A model generated the notes under the pieces. It did no database searches and was not told where the DNA came from. It saw only the letters and a program-made list of their open reading frames with translations. A DNA stretch of 64,000 nt from Rhabdornis inornatus (Eukaryota; Chordata; Aves; Passeriformes; Rhabdornithidae), in the NCBI GenBank assembly GCA_013397075.1, contig VWZS01000622.1:742652-806651 (forward strand), read 5' to 3'. Below, piece by piece: positions 52,701 through 63,300 of the stretch. Position 1 is the first letter of the stretch, and every line of letters starts with the position of its first letter. A program made the position numbers and the translations under genes.

Positions 52701-55700
52701 GATGTACACTTCAGCTTCTAAGCTAGTTGTAACACAGTGAAGAAATTGCCTAAAGGGAAAATGACAACATGTACGTGAGGAGGAATTATAAGGTTGGGAA
52801 GAGATTACCTGTAGGGTAATCTCAAGGATAAAGCCAACAAGCTGGTGTTATGCAGTGCATATACATTCTTAATGAGTAACTAGCAGATGTACTGCTGACA
52901 GAGCTGGCAATGCCTTGATACAGTGGAAGATCAAGGCCAGCCAGTTCTGCCTGCAAAACAACACTTAAAGACTGAGGTGAAAGAACATATAGAGATTTGT
53001 GCAGTAATGAGTTCAGAGTCATGCATTTGGAGGTTAAACAACCCTACTGAATTGGGAGCTTGACAGTTCAAAATAGCTGGGGGAAAATAATGTGCTTCCT
53101 GTGGTTGTTGTATATCAGTATAATAGCATGACCATTAGGCAAGTCTTTTCAAAGGCATTAACAGTTCTAACCATCTGACAAGAAATTTCTTCCAAAATAC
53201 TATTCAGTCAGAATTGGCAAATGCATTTGGTTTTAATTCCTCTGCCTAAAGTGCAGACAGAGAAGGACTGGTAGGATATACTCCTCATTATCTCAAAAAC
53301 AAGACCTTTGTTTTGCGTAGTTCAGCAGAGTCTAAGGGCTGTAAATCAGCCACATACATACACAGCAGATATTAGAAAAAAGAGCAATACTGATCCAACA
53401 AGCAACCAAGAATTAAGGAACTACAAACACAGCTGGTAATAACGATATAGGGAGAAATATAGGCTCTGAAACATTTCAGTCAGGATACACAGAGTAGAAA
53501 CACAAGTAGCTCAACTGATAAGACTACATATTTTAAACAATTACTATTGTTGTCCAAAAGTCTGACTCATCAAGTATAATGGATTAGATTTCCTTATAAA
53601 CTAGAGTGATTGCTGACTGATTATGTTAGGTTTTTTCCACAAATATCTTGTATAACTTAGGTCTAATTCTTTCCAAGTTTCTAATCTTAGCTAGGTTTCT
53701 TCACTGGGCATGAAGTTGCTCTCTCCACTAAAGCTGAAGAGAGAGAATGTCAGATCATACACCTCCCTCCAGTTGTCCTTCCCACTCTCCTCAGGAAGGA
53801 TATCACTTGGCATTTATCCACGCTGTATTTCACCAGCTATGTTACTGCCATCTTTCATATTTATTGCTCTGAGTTCCCTATTTTGCTCCTCACTGCACAC
53901 ACACTCTCTTCCAGGGCATTTATGACTACACTGAACAGACTCCCAGAGAGCTCTACTTGACATCTTCCTTCCTTGCAAAGGACAAGGAGCACTTACTCCT
54001 ACTGCTCATTTCTTACAGTTAAGTGGATTATTTGTTCATTTCTGGACTCTTCCTCCAATCTCATAACTATTTAGTTTCTTAATATTTGGTTGAAGTAAAC
54101 ATTTGAATATACACATCTAAATAATGAGATCTTCGAAAAAAATGCTGCCTTAGCCTGAGTTCTCCATCTTCCTTGTTTATCACAGGGATTAGGATAAGAA
54201 CAGATGTGACTGACACCAGGAAGCAGTGGGTATGTTTCTGACAAAGTGCTTTCAACATGTGTGCTTAAGTAGTAGGTCGTAATAATCTTTCTCTAGAGTT
54301 CAGAAGCAAAACAAAGTTTAAAAGATTTTGCTGACCTCTCTCCCAGCATCTCAAAAAACCTGCCACGACTTTTGTGCTGCTATCTACTGCCAACATCATT
54401 GCTGCAGCTTTAAACTAGAAACAATACCTAGACTTATTTTTTTTTAAGAGTGTAAGTAATACTTCGAGGTTTAAGTCTCCTTACAACAGAAGCTCAGATA
54501 AAAAGGAAAAGTTAACATTTCCCCCAAATATGCTGTAGCTATTTCACTACTAATTCCTTCAGCAAAAACATCCACAGTATTCATTACAATGTTGAAATAC
54601 TGCCTGGAAAAACACATGGTTTGCAAAAGCTTAGTTAAAACTTTTGAGCTGCTATTACTTCTTGCATTCTGTGAAGGTTGGGTCAGGTGTCAAAATCTCT
54701 TTGCAGATTCAATTAAGACTTTGGCTTCTCCTCAGTGTAAGAACAGTGTTCCTTCCCACTTCTCATAGGAGTTAAGAGAGCTCAGGAGTGCACCTACCAA
54801 GAAATGAACCATCACTGCACAGTTCACTAATATCGATGGTTCCATTTTTTGACATTCAGCTTTCTCCTGAAAAGGTAGGTAAAACCCATCTCTTCGCACG
54901 AGCATTTTCTTGCACAAGGCAGAAGAGAAAGAGGTACAGTGATGTGAGCCAGATGAAGGGAAACAGAGGAGGCAGAACAAAAAGGAACACTCTCTGCCTT
55001 ACTTGCCCTGTTGCTTGTCTCTGGTTCCTACTGGAGTTGCTTCCCTTTTTTGATACCCCCTCCAGTCTCTGGTCTCAGTCCTAAATGTCAACAGTATGTT
55101 ATTAGTAACTCTGTGTCAGACTCGAGAGAAAGAAAAATCTATGCCATAGACTGTTTAGGTTTTTTCCTTAAATTACAAGACTTAAATAAGTTGCAACTCC
55201 CTCTGCCTACATTTCTCCCTATTCCATTTTACCCTTCTGTATACTCTACTAAATAATACTTTATAAAAACCCTCTATACCAATGTGACTGCTTGGCTTTC
55301 TCAGAGCTATGACCAAGCTTTACTCAGGCATTTTAAAGGCCCTTGTCTGGAGTTCCCCCCACTGTTAAAATGCCAGCTGTCTCACTCAAACACTATGTGC
55401 ATTCTCCATCACTCTATTAAGAAATGCACCTGAAGGATTGAGGAAAGTACAGCACCAAGTCCACAGGGCTAACAAGTAAGTTGTGACAGTTTATTTACTT
55501 AAAATACAACTGCACTTAGTAAGAGTGATTTGTCCAAGTAACAGAGCTAAATGGTGCTCCTCAGATCTTTCCTCACCTGATTTCAAGCCCACCAGAACAC
55601 CCACACCATGGACAGGTCAAAAAGTGAAGCCAAAAGCTGGATGCTGATACTTTTCAGCATCTGGCCCCACAGCACTGATCTCAGCCAGGAATTACTTATC

Positions 55701-58700
55701 AATTCAACAACTCAATAAAGTGCATTACCCTGCACTTTAAACCTTCACAGAGTAAAGCCACGGATTATTACTACTATGTTTGCTCTAAAAAGAGAACCAA
55801 AAAATTAGCAGTTTATATCTCAGAAAAAGGTTGGATTCAGAGATAATGCTGATCTGTAGTAGTACAAGATGAACAGTTTGTATCAAGCAGAACTTGTGAC
55901 AGATTATGAAGTTTAACAGCATCGCCCAAAACGTTTCCAATGCTATAAATATACCAAAACCACAATGAAGATAAAACATGTCAACAGTCTTCCATAGGTT
56001 TCATTAATCCCCTGATTTATTAAACTCTATCACAGCAGTAACTACATTTGTCCATGAAGACATACAAAATTATCTCAGTAAGTGCTTATGTTGGTCAATC
56101 TAATAGCTGCTGTCAATAAAAGTTCCCTTTCAAAATGCATCCCTTTCATAAATAGCATTAAAGATATTTCTTTTGCCATAAAAGAAATCAGTAAATTGAC
56201 TCCAAAGTATGATTGTGCTAATCTGTAGGAGGGAAAGTTTCAGTCAGAACATCATTACACACTGTATAAGCAGACATTCCCAAAAACATTAAGCTTAATG
56301 CCTAATAGGTTAAAGCTGGCACAGGAGCAAAGCTACCTAAGGTCCCTTTTGGGAAGTCACCATGATACTGAGGACATTTTCCCACACCAAAGCTAGGAAT
56401 GTTTTGATTCAGCCTTTTTTTGTTGTTGTTTGAACTACTTAGAAAGCAGTGTAATCTGACTACTCAAATATCTTTTGAATGTGTTCAAGGTGGAGAAATT
56501 AAGTTCTACAGGCCCCATCATGTTCCTTTCTCTCAAAGAAGTTCCAAACAGCAGCGTTTATCCCAGAGAAGTGACTTAACCAAAACTTTCTTTACTAACA
56601 AAGCTAATGAGCACTTTCCTGTAAGAAACACCAGCATTTGCATTATTTGTTTTGGTTGCAACTAGTTGTGGAGAACTACTTTGTCTCCCAGAAACTCAGT
56701 GCGGGTCTTTGGCTGAGTTAGAAGTTCTGAACTCTTTTCTGTACGTCAGTCCATCACGCAATAGAAACCCACCAGCAGCTTGTGAGGCTTCAGCTCTGGG
56801 ACCAAACTGCCAGGCAAAGTCTTGGCAGGGAACCACAGAAATCCTAGAATAGGAAGCAGACAGAGTTCAGCAACTCTCAGGTTGCTCTGTTGTTCTGCCT
56901 GTCTGGGGAGAAGGATGGTTGTTTCAGAGAGGTTTTCCTTGCTCTGTGCTTCTCTCTCCCCCAACGTCACCTACCTCTGGAGCTAATGGAAGCTGCATGA
57001 CTGTCACTGAAGGTAGCAGTCTGAAGAAACAAGGTGACTGGAGTAAATAAAAAAATCTGTTTGGAGGGGAAGTTACCAGAAAAGCCCAACTGAACAAGAC
57101 ATCTGCAAAAAGACATGGCTGGACCTCACTGGAAGAGAAAAGCTATTGACCCTAATTTGTCATTTATACTTGAAAAAGTTGGTCTCATGCAGACAACTCA
57201 AGACCAAAAATGCCACACCAAGTACATTCTTAGAGCTGAAGGCGATGGACAATGCCTTGTCATGGCTTTTAAAGTACACAGAATTACTCTCTAAATATAT
57301 CTAAAAGACTTAGTAGGATAGAAGTATCAGAAAGATCCTCTGAGGTTCCTTAAATGTCAGATATAATTAATGTGTGCTGCTCTAGACACTGGCCTAAGCC
57401 ATCTAAAGAGATTCAGTCTTCTGGACCACTCCCAAGACTTGTTTGACCCTAAATCTCAAAAAATTCTAATGCAAAAACTGTGGTTCTCATCCAGACAAAG
57501 AGAACAATTTGGAAAATTGAGATGCATCATACTATGAAGCGGCACTTGGAATACAATAAACATTAATTTCTCAGACATTTTATTTCCAGATAAAAGGTGG
57601 CAATGGCAACAGAAAGGGTTCAGAGCTACAAATAGAATTTTGATCCCTAAGAGAATTTTTTTAAGATTCACAAGTTTCTAGCACATCTTTTAAATCTTTA
57701 TAAACCATCATAAAAACAAATCCATGTTCATGCAACCTAGTTTCTTTTATGTACAAGAGACTTAAAAATATCTATGTTTTGGTTTTTTTGTCTTTGAAAT
57801 TATTTTATATTCCATTACATTATTTATATTACATTACCCCAACAAGACCTTTTAGTATTATAATTATTATTATTATACATCAAGATGTTCAGGCCATTTC
57901 TTATTATATTTTGAAGACAAGAGGGCCCATTGTGCAACAAGGGGCAGATGCGTAAAAAGAGTCTTACTCCTTTGGAATATGTATCATGTTTGAGGCAGTC
58001 TGATTAGTGAAGAAAAATCTGTATGAAAGTGTAATTTATCATCAACTCTACATGAAATTTTTGCCATCAATTCCTTCATTGAGGATTCTGTCCCTTTCAG
58101 TAAAGTCTCATGTCAGGACAACAATTTTTACTAGATGTGGGATAATCAGAGTTATTGCCCAAAAGTCTTTCATGAGTTAGCTGTGTTTCTGTTGAACACA
58201 CTACTTCCAAAAACTTAAATTGCCTTGAAAAAGTCTCAAGCTTCCAGTAAGTCAGATCTAAACAAAAAATATCCTGAATTCAGATTCCCAGACTGATCAA
58301 CTTTCCCTATGCATTTTGAATAAAGGCAGTCTTGAAGACATAAACCATTCAACTGGAACCCCCTTTCAATTCAGAAAGTTATAATATCCCACATCTCATA
58401 CTCCCTAGCTGTATAGCTTACTCTAGCCCTTAGTTTTCAGTAGCTATGGAAGATTTTTCACCTCTTGCATGAGACTAAAGAGCTCTCTACATTTAAAACT
58501 GAGATTAAGAGCACCAGGTTAACATGTCAACTACATCAAGCAGCTGCTTGAAGGTTTGGAAAGCATTCAGACTGAAAAGCAAATGACCTGGTTACACAGT
58601 ATTGTAACAACTATAAGTGCTCTAGGTTTATTTTTTTTTAAACCTCTCAGCATGGAGACTAGAAGTGGTTGCTTGAATTATGAACTCCAGCCTCCTGCAC

Positions 58701-60321
58701 AAACACAAGCAATGAAAATCCACTGTGTGACTCCTACAAAATTATCATAGCAGAAAAATATAAGAATAGACTGGAATTTCTGACACATCTGATTTTAAGC
58801 CGTAACTTTCACTACAAAGGTTATCTAAAATGATCATAGCTCATACCACTCTTTAAATATTCAGACTTTCATGCTAATTAGCTTTAAGTCAGATGTTGCT
58901 CCATGGCTTTAGAGCCAGGAAATAAATGACTTTATATTACAGCAACACCTTGAAATCAAAAAATGAACAATAATAAAAAATTCAAGCAATGAAACAGATT
59001 ATTGAACTGCAGCTAAAACTTTTCTTTAAAAGTCCTAAAGTGCACAGATTTGCAGTTGTTAGTTCACCTGTACCCCTATCAATCAAAGTGCACAGGAAAC
59101 CTGCCGAAAATGAATTTTCCCAAAAGGTGTGCTGAAGATATATATGCTTGTCAAAGTGACAAACTTTCCTTAAAAGTGAAACTACAGTAATGATTACTCG
59201 TTGTGTCAACCTCCTATTTATTGCACAGGTCCAACGGAAGCTTTGATAAATAAGCACTAATGAGAAAACCAGAGTAATGCGTGTAGAAGTTCTGCAGGTT
59301 CACTTGTTTTAAGTGACTGTCTTCCATCCTTAAACTACTTCATATACTTCTTCCTGATTAATTCAGCTTATAGATTTATCAGATAATAAAATATCATCAT
59401 CTTTCATATGGCTTGATCAAGTACTGCAGGGACAAACAAGATGTGGCTTCAGGTTCAAGGCCACTCTGCGCCATTAAAATTTGATTCTCCAAATCAGCTC
59501 AAGCCTTACTAAAAACTGGGATACAAGCAGGCTTAAAATATTGTTAGAAAAACCTACTGAAGAATTAAATTGTTCTTTGTCAAAATCATGTGGCCTTTAA
59601 AACACTGAGCCTCTTTTCTACAAGCAATTAGATTTTCAGTCTCTGTATCCCATCTTATCCCACTCTTCTTTAAAGAGTAATCACACTACTTTCCAGCTTA
59701 GAAAAAGCTTCTGAATCAAGATTAGGCTTATTTTGGTAGAAAGTACATGGAAGCAACAGTCACTGGTTATAGGTGTGTGCACTGCATTACAGTGCCAAGT
59801 TTTAACATTACAAGTGTTTAAGTTAACAAACTAACCCATTCTGAACTAGAGATTCTGTAACACATTGGAAGACACTCCATTCCAAAACATTTTGGAAGAT
59901 ATTTTTCCTCTCTAGTGATAAAAGCCTAGTCTAAACACACTTTTGTCTGTTCCTAAAACAAATGAAATTAGCAACACTAGCAGTTAGAGATGAGTTCCAG
60001 TTATTCTGCGCAAACAGTAGCAACAGCACCTTTCACATGCATATGACTATACACATACGGGATTTTGCCTATACACACTTGTCTTCAACTCATTTACAGT
60101 GCTGAACTCTTGGAAGGCATACATTTTACTCCCATCACCAAAGCTCCCTATATATGAGCTACTTACAGAGAAAATGGGCAGGGTGAACCCCACTGTGTAG
60201 AGGACAGTGGATGTGATGGTACTGTCATGGAACGGATACTTGATGCTGTCATCATTACAGAAAAAGCCTCTCTGATACGGTTTTATTTTGGCCAAGTTTA
60301 GAACACCAAGGGGTAAGCCAG
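13595..60321 (-). CDS. PLPP1: PLPP1 (lipid phosphate phosphatase 1, PAP2A), coding exons 2-6, start exon outside window
   Basis: Minus-strand exons in order are 60321-60167 (2b) or 48433-48282 (2a), 44836-44556 (3), 26787-26730 (4), 15958-15782 (5) and 13720-13595 (6, with TGA). PLPP1 is a six-pass plasma-membrane enzyme that removes phosphate from lysophosphatidate, phosphatidate, sphingosine-1-phosphate and ceramide-1-phosphate on the outer face. The three PAP2 motifs are intact: KX6RP in exon 3 (K120, R127, P128), SGH in exon 4 (S169-H171) and SRX5HX3D in exon 5 (R217, H223, D227). Numbering assumes a 58-nt first coding exon as in human and then matches the known human active-site residues. 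N-glycosylation sequons NCS (N142) and NFT (N150) lie in exon 3. Predicted length is 283 residues with exon 2a and 284 with 2b, against 284 and 285 in human. All visible introns are GT-AG. Confidence 0.96.
13721..15781 (-). other. PLPP1 last intron, nothing recognised
   Basis: 2061 bp between exons 5 and 6. Two overlapping short frames near 14.3 kb are on opposite strands and look like chance. No repeat element recognised. Confidence 0.7.
15782..15958 (-). CDS. PLPP1: PLPP1 exon 5 with catalytic motif C3 (SRX5HX3D)
   Basis: 177 nt, 59 codons, phase 0 to 0. It begins [17 protein letters not shown]. Motif [12 protein letters not shown] is at 15,862-15,827 (R217, H223, D227). It ends QGAVVAVLI inside the last transmembrane segment. 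Acceptor ag at 15,959-15,960 after a pyrimidine-rich tract, donor gtaagt. Confidence 0.97.
18203..18234 (+). other. Candidate G-quadruplex tract
   Basis: Four G-runs of 3, 4, 4 and 3 separated by T-rich loops (GGGTTTGGGGTTTTGG, then TTGGGG and T7GGG). The G-rich strand is plus, the template strand for PLPP1. Confidence 0.5.
19306..19329. repeat. 24-bp perfect palindrome
   Basis: The half-site TGTGGCTTCTTG is followed directly by its exact reverse complement CAAGAAGCCACA, with no spacer. No function is assigned. Confidence 0.9.
24371..24790 (-). mobile_element. CR1 LINE 3' fragment
   Basis: The plus strand begins CATAGAATCACAGAACTACT TAGG, the antisense of the CR1 3' terminus, then CATCCAGGGATGGCAATTCC, TTGAGGCCATTTACTCTTGT and TTTTCTCCAGGCTGAACCCC. 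About 420 bp, 5'-truncated, with a complete 3' end. Its sense matches PLPP1 transcription. Confidence 0.9.
26384..26434. repeat. 23-bp perfect inverted repeat with 5-nt loop
   Basis: Left arm 26,384-26,406 and right arm 26,412-26,434 are exact reverse complements around the loop CATTT. The arm core is AAAAGTATTATAAACCTTAT. In PLPP1 pre-mRNA it would fold about 300 nt after exon 4. Confidence 0.9.
26730..26787 (-). CDS. PLPP1: PLPP1 exon 4 with catalytic motif C2 (SGH)
   Basis: 58 nt; one base completes Arg, then [22 protein letters not shown] at 26,774-26,766 holds the phosphate-accepting histidine (H171). Acceptor tctag, donor gtaagt. Too short to be found as an open reading frame; identified by its match to PLPP1 and by phase. 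Skipping it would remove the nucleophile and shift the frame. Confidence 0.96.
27566..27571 (-). terminator. Poly(A) signal of the solo LTR
   Basis: AATAAA on the minus strand near the 3' end of the LTR, in the transcription sense of PLPP1. Confidence 0.6.
28410..28416 (-). promoter_or_regulatory. TATA box of the solo LTR
   Basis: TATAAAA on the minus strand inside the 27,503-28,885 LTR, after a GC-rich stretch. The direction is towards PLPP1 exon 4. Confidence 0.6.
41062..41856 (+). mobile_element. Probable solo LTR (ERVL-like), antisense to PLPP1
   Basis: It starts TGTTACTTACAACTATG and ends GAGCCTTGTTTCTCACA. A TATA-like TATACAAG lies at 41,724-41,731, a poly(A)-like ACTAAA at 41,810-41,815, and the end follows 41 bp later, the order U3-R-U5 of an ERVL-type LTR. 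Flanks are AAAAC before and GAAAC after, a 5-bp target-site duplication with one mismatch. No internal retroviral genes adjoin it. The U3 part has a 20-bp unit present twice, 37 bp apart (41,122-41,141 and 41,159-41,178). Confidence 0.65.
44556..44836 (-). CDS. PLPP1: PLPP1 exon 3 with catalytic motif C1 (KX6RP) and glycosylation loop
   Basis: 281 nt; starts in phase 0 with [19 protein letters not shown] and ends two bases into an Arg codon (NEGR). Motif KYSIGRLRP is at 44,689-44,663; its Lys, Arg and Pro contact the substrate phosphate. Sequons NCS and NFT follow in the extracellular loop. Acceptor ttcag, donor gtgagt. Confidence 0.97.
44837..48281 (-). other. PLPP1 intron between exons 2a and 3
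   Basis: 3.4 kb. Nothing recognised apart from a 15-base A run at about 46.57 kb and a weak LTR-like motif near 47.61 kb that I do not accept. Confidence 0.7.
48282..48433 (-). CDS. PLPP1: PLPP1 alternative exon 2a (isoform 1 type)
   Basis: 152 nt with the same phases as exon 2b (2 bases completing Ala at the start, phase 0 at the end). It reads [20 protein letters not shown], then [20 protein letters not shown], ending FSVIV. This matches the canonical human isoform 1. Acceptor tgccag, donor gtaagt. It is one codon shorter than 2b, as in the human pair (284 versus 285 residues). Confidence 0.95.
53780..54070 (-). mobile_element. Ancient CR1-like LINE relic
   Basis: The plus strand keeps scattered matches to the antisense of amniote CR1/L3 ORF2: CACTTGGCATTTATCCACGC, CATTTATGACTACACTGAAC and, later, TTACTCCTACTGCTCATTTC followed by TTACAGTTAAGTGG. 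Strongly diverged with small indels. Borders are approximate. Confidence 0.5.
57862..57876. repeat. ATT trinucleotide microsatellite
   Basis: About five ATT units in an AT-rich stretch. Confidence 0.85.
60167..60321 (-). CDS. PLPP1: PLPP1 alternative exon 2b (isoform 2 type)
   Basis: 155 nt; begins two bases into an Ala codon and ends in phase 0. It reads [20 protein letters not shown], then [19 protein letters not shown], ending LPIFS. The pattern KPYQRGFFC followed by HDST-TSTVL matches human PLPP1 isoform 2, not isoform 1. Acceptor tgttttccttcccccaacag-like (minus strand), donor gtaagt. Same phases as exon 2a, so the two are interchangeable. It encodes the end of TM1, the first loop and TM2. 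Confidence 0.92.
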
Positions 60322-63300
60322 CTGTTGGGGGAAGGAAAACAAAAAACAAAAACAAGAAATATATGTGGTTAAATCAAAAAAAAAGAAATCATTTCTAATC
60401 ATGCATGGAGGAAGCTACCAAACATGCATAACTCAAATTTCCTAAGTATCATGCAATGCACACACTTACCAAATTCTGTTTATAGGCATTTCTGAAGACT
60501 GCTTCAGAAAGACTGAGGTTCCCAATCGCGTACAGATATTAAAAAAAAAAAAAGTTCAAAGTCTTCCATCCATAAGGTGAGTTGCCACCAAACCACATTG
60601 AATCAAGATTACATTCAAGAAAAAGCCTTTTCCCCTCACATGACTCAACAGTTATTGAGGGCAAGCAGCCTTTTGTTCTTCCTCCCTCTGCCACTCCCCT
60701 ACAACCTTGGCTTGTATCTGATTTGCCAGCCTTGTTCTATACACTATAATGTGGTCAGTGTTTACAGATAAGACAAAGAATAGACAACAGGCTTTATCAC
60801 GGTTAGGGAGTCAAAAATTTCATGCAAGTAGTTTTCATGCAGGTAATGTGAACAAGAGAACTGCAGGCACACTAATGGACACTTTGAATGGATTCCATCT
60901 CCAAGTAATGAGACTATACCTTGAGACTGCACTTACACAGCTTTTTTTACACTTTGGAAGATTTCTGCATAAAAATATACAAGTTATTAACATGGCAGCT
61001 GAGGCGTGGGTACAAGTGATAGCTCTCAGAATCTACACACTGTGATATATTACCAATTCCCTCTTCTACAAGTTACCTTGCATTATAGTGACAGTTATAC
61101 AAAAGAAGCCATCAAGACTTCTGATAATTATATTCAGGTCTAGCTTATTTGTGCTAAGAACCTGCCATGTAATATACATTTGCAGGAGCAATAACCTCAG
61201 GAAATTCAATTTTTTTTTATTTCTCATAAAAATCAGTAAGGTTGGAAAGGACCTCCAAGATTATCAAGTCCAGCCTTTAACCAAATAACACCATGCCTGC
61301 TTTCTCCCTTTCCTTTGATCAATGGAGCAAGCGATAGATTGAAGTGGGTAAATGACATAATGCTAAATCCCCAAAGAAAACAAAAAGTAAATTTTCTTTT
61401 AAATCATGGTTAAAAAGGGCAAATTACTTTGTATGTTCCCCAACATCCATGTAATATGCAATTCTGCAAATAGACACTCTATATGTAAATTAGAGGGTGA
61501 GTGCAATTACTGAAGCAGAAAAGACTGCTTGGTATATAAACAACCTGTTGTACCGAGAACAAAAAACATCTCAAAGAAGTTAACATTATGAGTGGTTGCT
61601 TTGATTTCTGGTGACACCTGTTGACTACCAGTTAAGTAGCTTAAAGGTGTTTTAAGTAAGCTTATTGCTTTATACTTCATTAGAAAAGATATCAAGAGTG
61701 AAACAGTAGGAACAGAGTAATAAATCCTGGCCCCTTCTTCGGGCTGGTGAGTTGCAGTGCAAAGGCTTGTGAAGTGCATATTGAAACTGCACATGGTTGG
61801 TAGCACCCCAGCTTTCAACTCCTCATCTGAGAAAATTGCTATGGTCACAAGAAAGCAGTTTGGGAATATTTAAAATCCTCTTATGGAGCAGAGGGAAATT
61901 ATTTTCACAAATAATCTGAAATATGAAAACTGTCCACACTTACTGATGCTTACCATCCCATATAGAAAAAGTGAATCCAAAATACAAATAACATTAAGTT
62001 TATTCAAATTCAAGCACAAAGTTTTTCATTAAGTAGCATGGTATACTACTGAATCAACTATATCTCAAAGGTCTCTCCTTTCTTCTGCTTTAATGACCAA
62101 GAGAAGAGGTAAAGCTTGATGAAGCACAAGCAGCAGACAGAAACAGATGAAACGGAATTGCAGCCCTTCAAACACAAAGGGGGCCACGCTGAAGAACTCA
62201 GAAAGCTCATTCTGACCAAAGGGATTGCTGTATGTTTGTATGCCTGGAGCCAAGTTTCAGCTACTCTCAAGGCCATGGCAAGATTCCACTAACAACTTAA
62301 GAGTCCAAGCTTCCGGTCTTTACCTCTGCTATTGCAGGATGATGGAATGGTAATCCCATTACCTATTTGACACAATCATATCTTCTCAAACAGGTCACCA
62401 GATTTTCACATAAGGAAGTATCACATGCTCATGATTAATTTAAGCAGCAGCTTGTGTTTTGCAGAAGTGGACTACTTCACAGATATAAATACCTGTTTTC
62501 CACAAAAAGCTGCTACAATCTAATATCAAGAATTATAACACATAATGAACTTTTGACCTGGGAAGGGGGAAAATGAAAAGCGGCAAATAAATGGGGCAGA
62601 TGAGAACAGTTTCAAAGCAACTGCAAAACTCATCTGTATAGCCTTCTTTAAAAGAATACCAAAAAAAAGGAAGTCAGTTACACATCTTACACTAACTGCC
62701 CATTTTCATTTATTTTTCATCACTGTTGAATTCTTACTGCAACCTAAATGATTCACTGCTGAACAGAAGATTTTGTGAAGTGGTATTCAGTTGATCATTA
62801 ACCTATCCCAAACAGTGGTAGCATTTTTACTGTTGCTCATTTTACAGGGAGAGAAGATGAGACTTAGTACATGTAAGCAAACAGTCCTGAACTTTTCATT
62901 GTAAGCAGAAAAAAAACACACCACTTATGTACATAACAGGTCAGTATTGCCAGAGATGCCAAGCATCTCCGTGACCTTTCGGCAGCCTGAACTTCCAAGG
63001 AATGTACTTATGTTCAGTCTCATCAGCTTCTACAAACTGGAGCAAAGAGTGACCAAGATCTCGTGCAAGATCACCAGTTTAAATGCAGTCTTGTAGAGCA
63101 GTTCTCATGCCTTATCCTCTGCTCAGTGTACCTTCTTTTCCTTTTCACCTAGCCAGTACCAGAAGAAACCTCAAGGTGCTCTTCTGAACCAGGCAGCTTT
63201 ATACCTTAAGGGATCATAATGGCTTCACTGTGATTCATATCCTATAATCCAAATCCTATACCCTTCAGCTGTAAAAAACTATTACTTGAAGTCACCCATC

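Larger units (their letters stand above)
48434..60166 (-). other. PLPP1 intron between exons 2b and 2a
   Basis: 11.7 kb. It holds an old CR1-like relic at about 53,780-54,070 and a short ATT microsatellite at 57,862-57,876. The remainder shows no repeat family or gene that I recognise. Confidence 0.7.

Noticed and set aside
55480..55570. Old SINE (MIR-like) words near GTGATTTGTCCAAGTAAC
   Set aside because: The match is limited to one short phrase, without A and B boxes or a tail.
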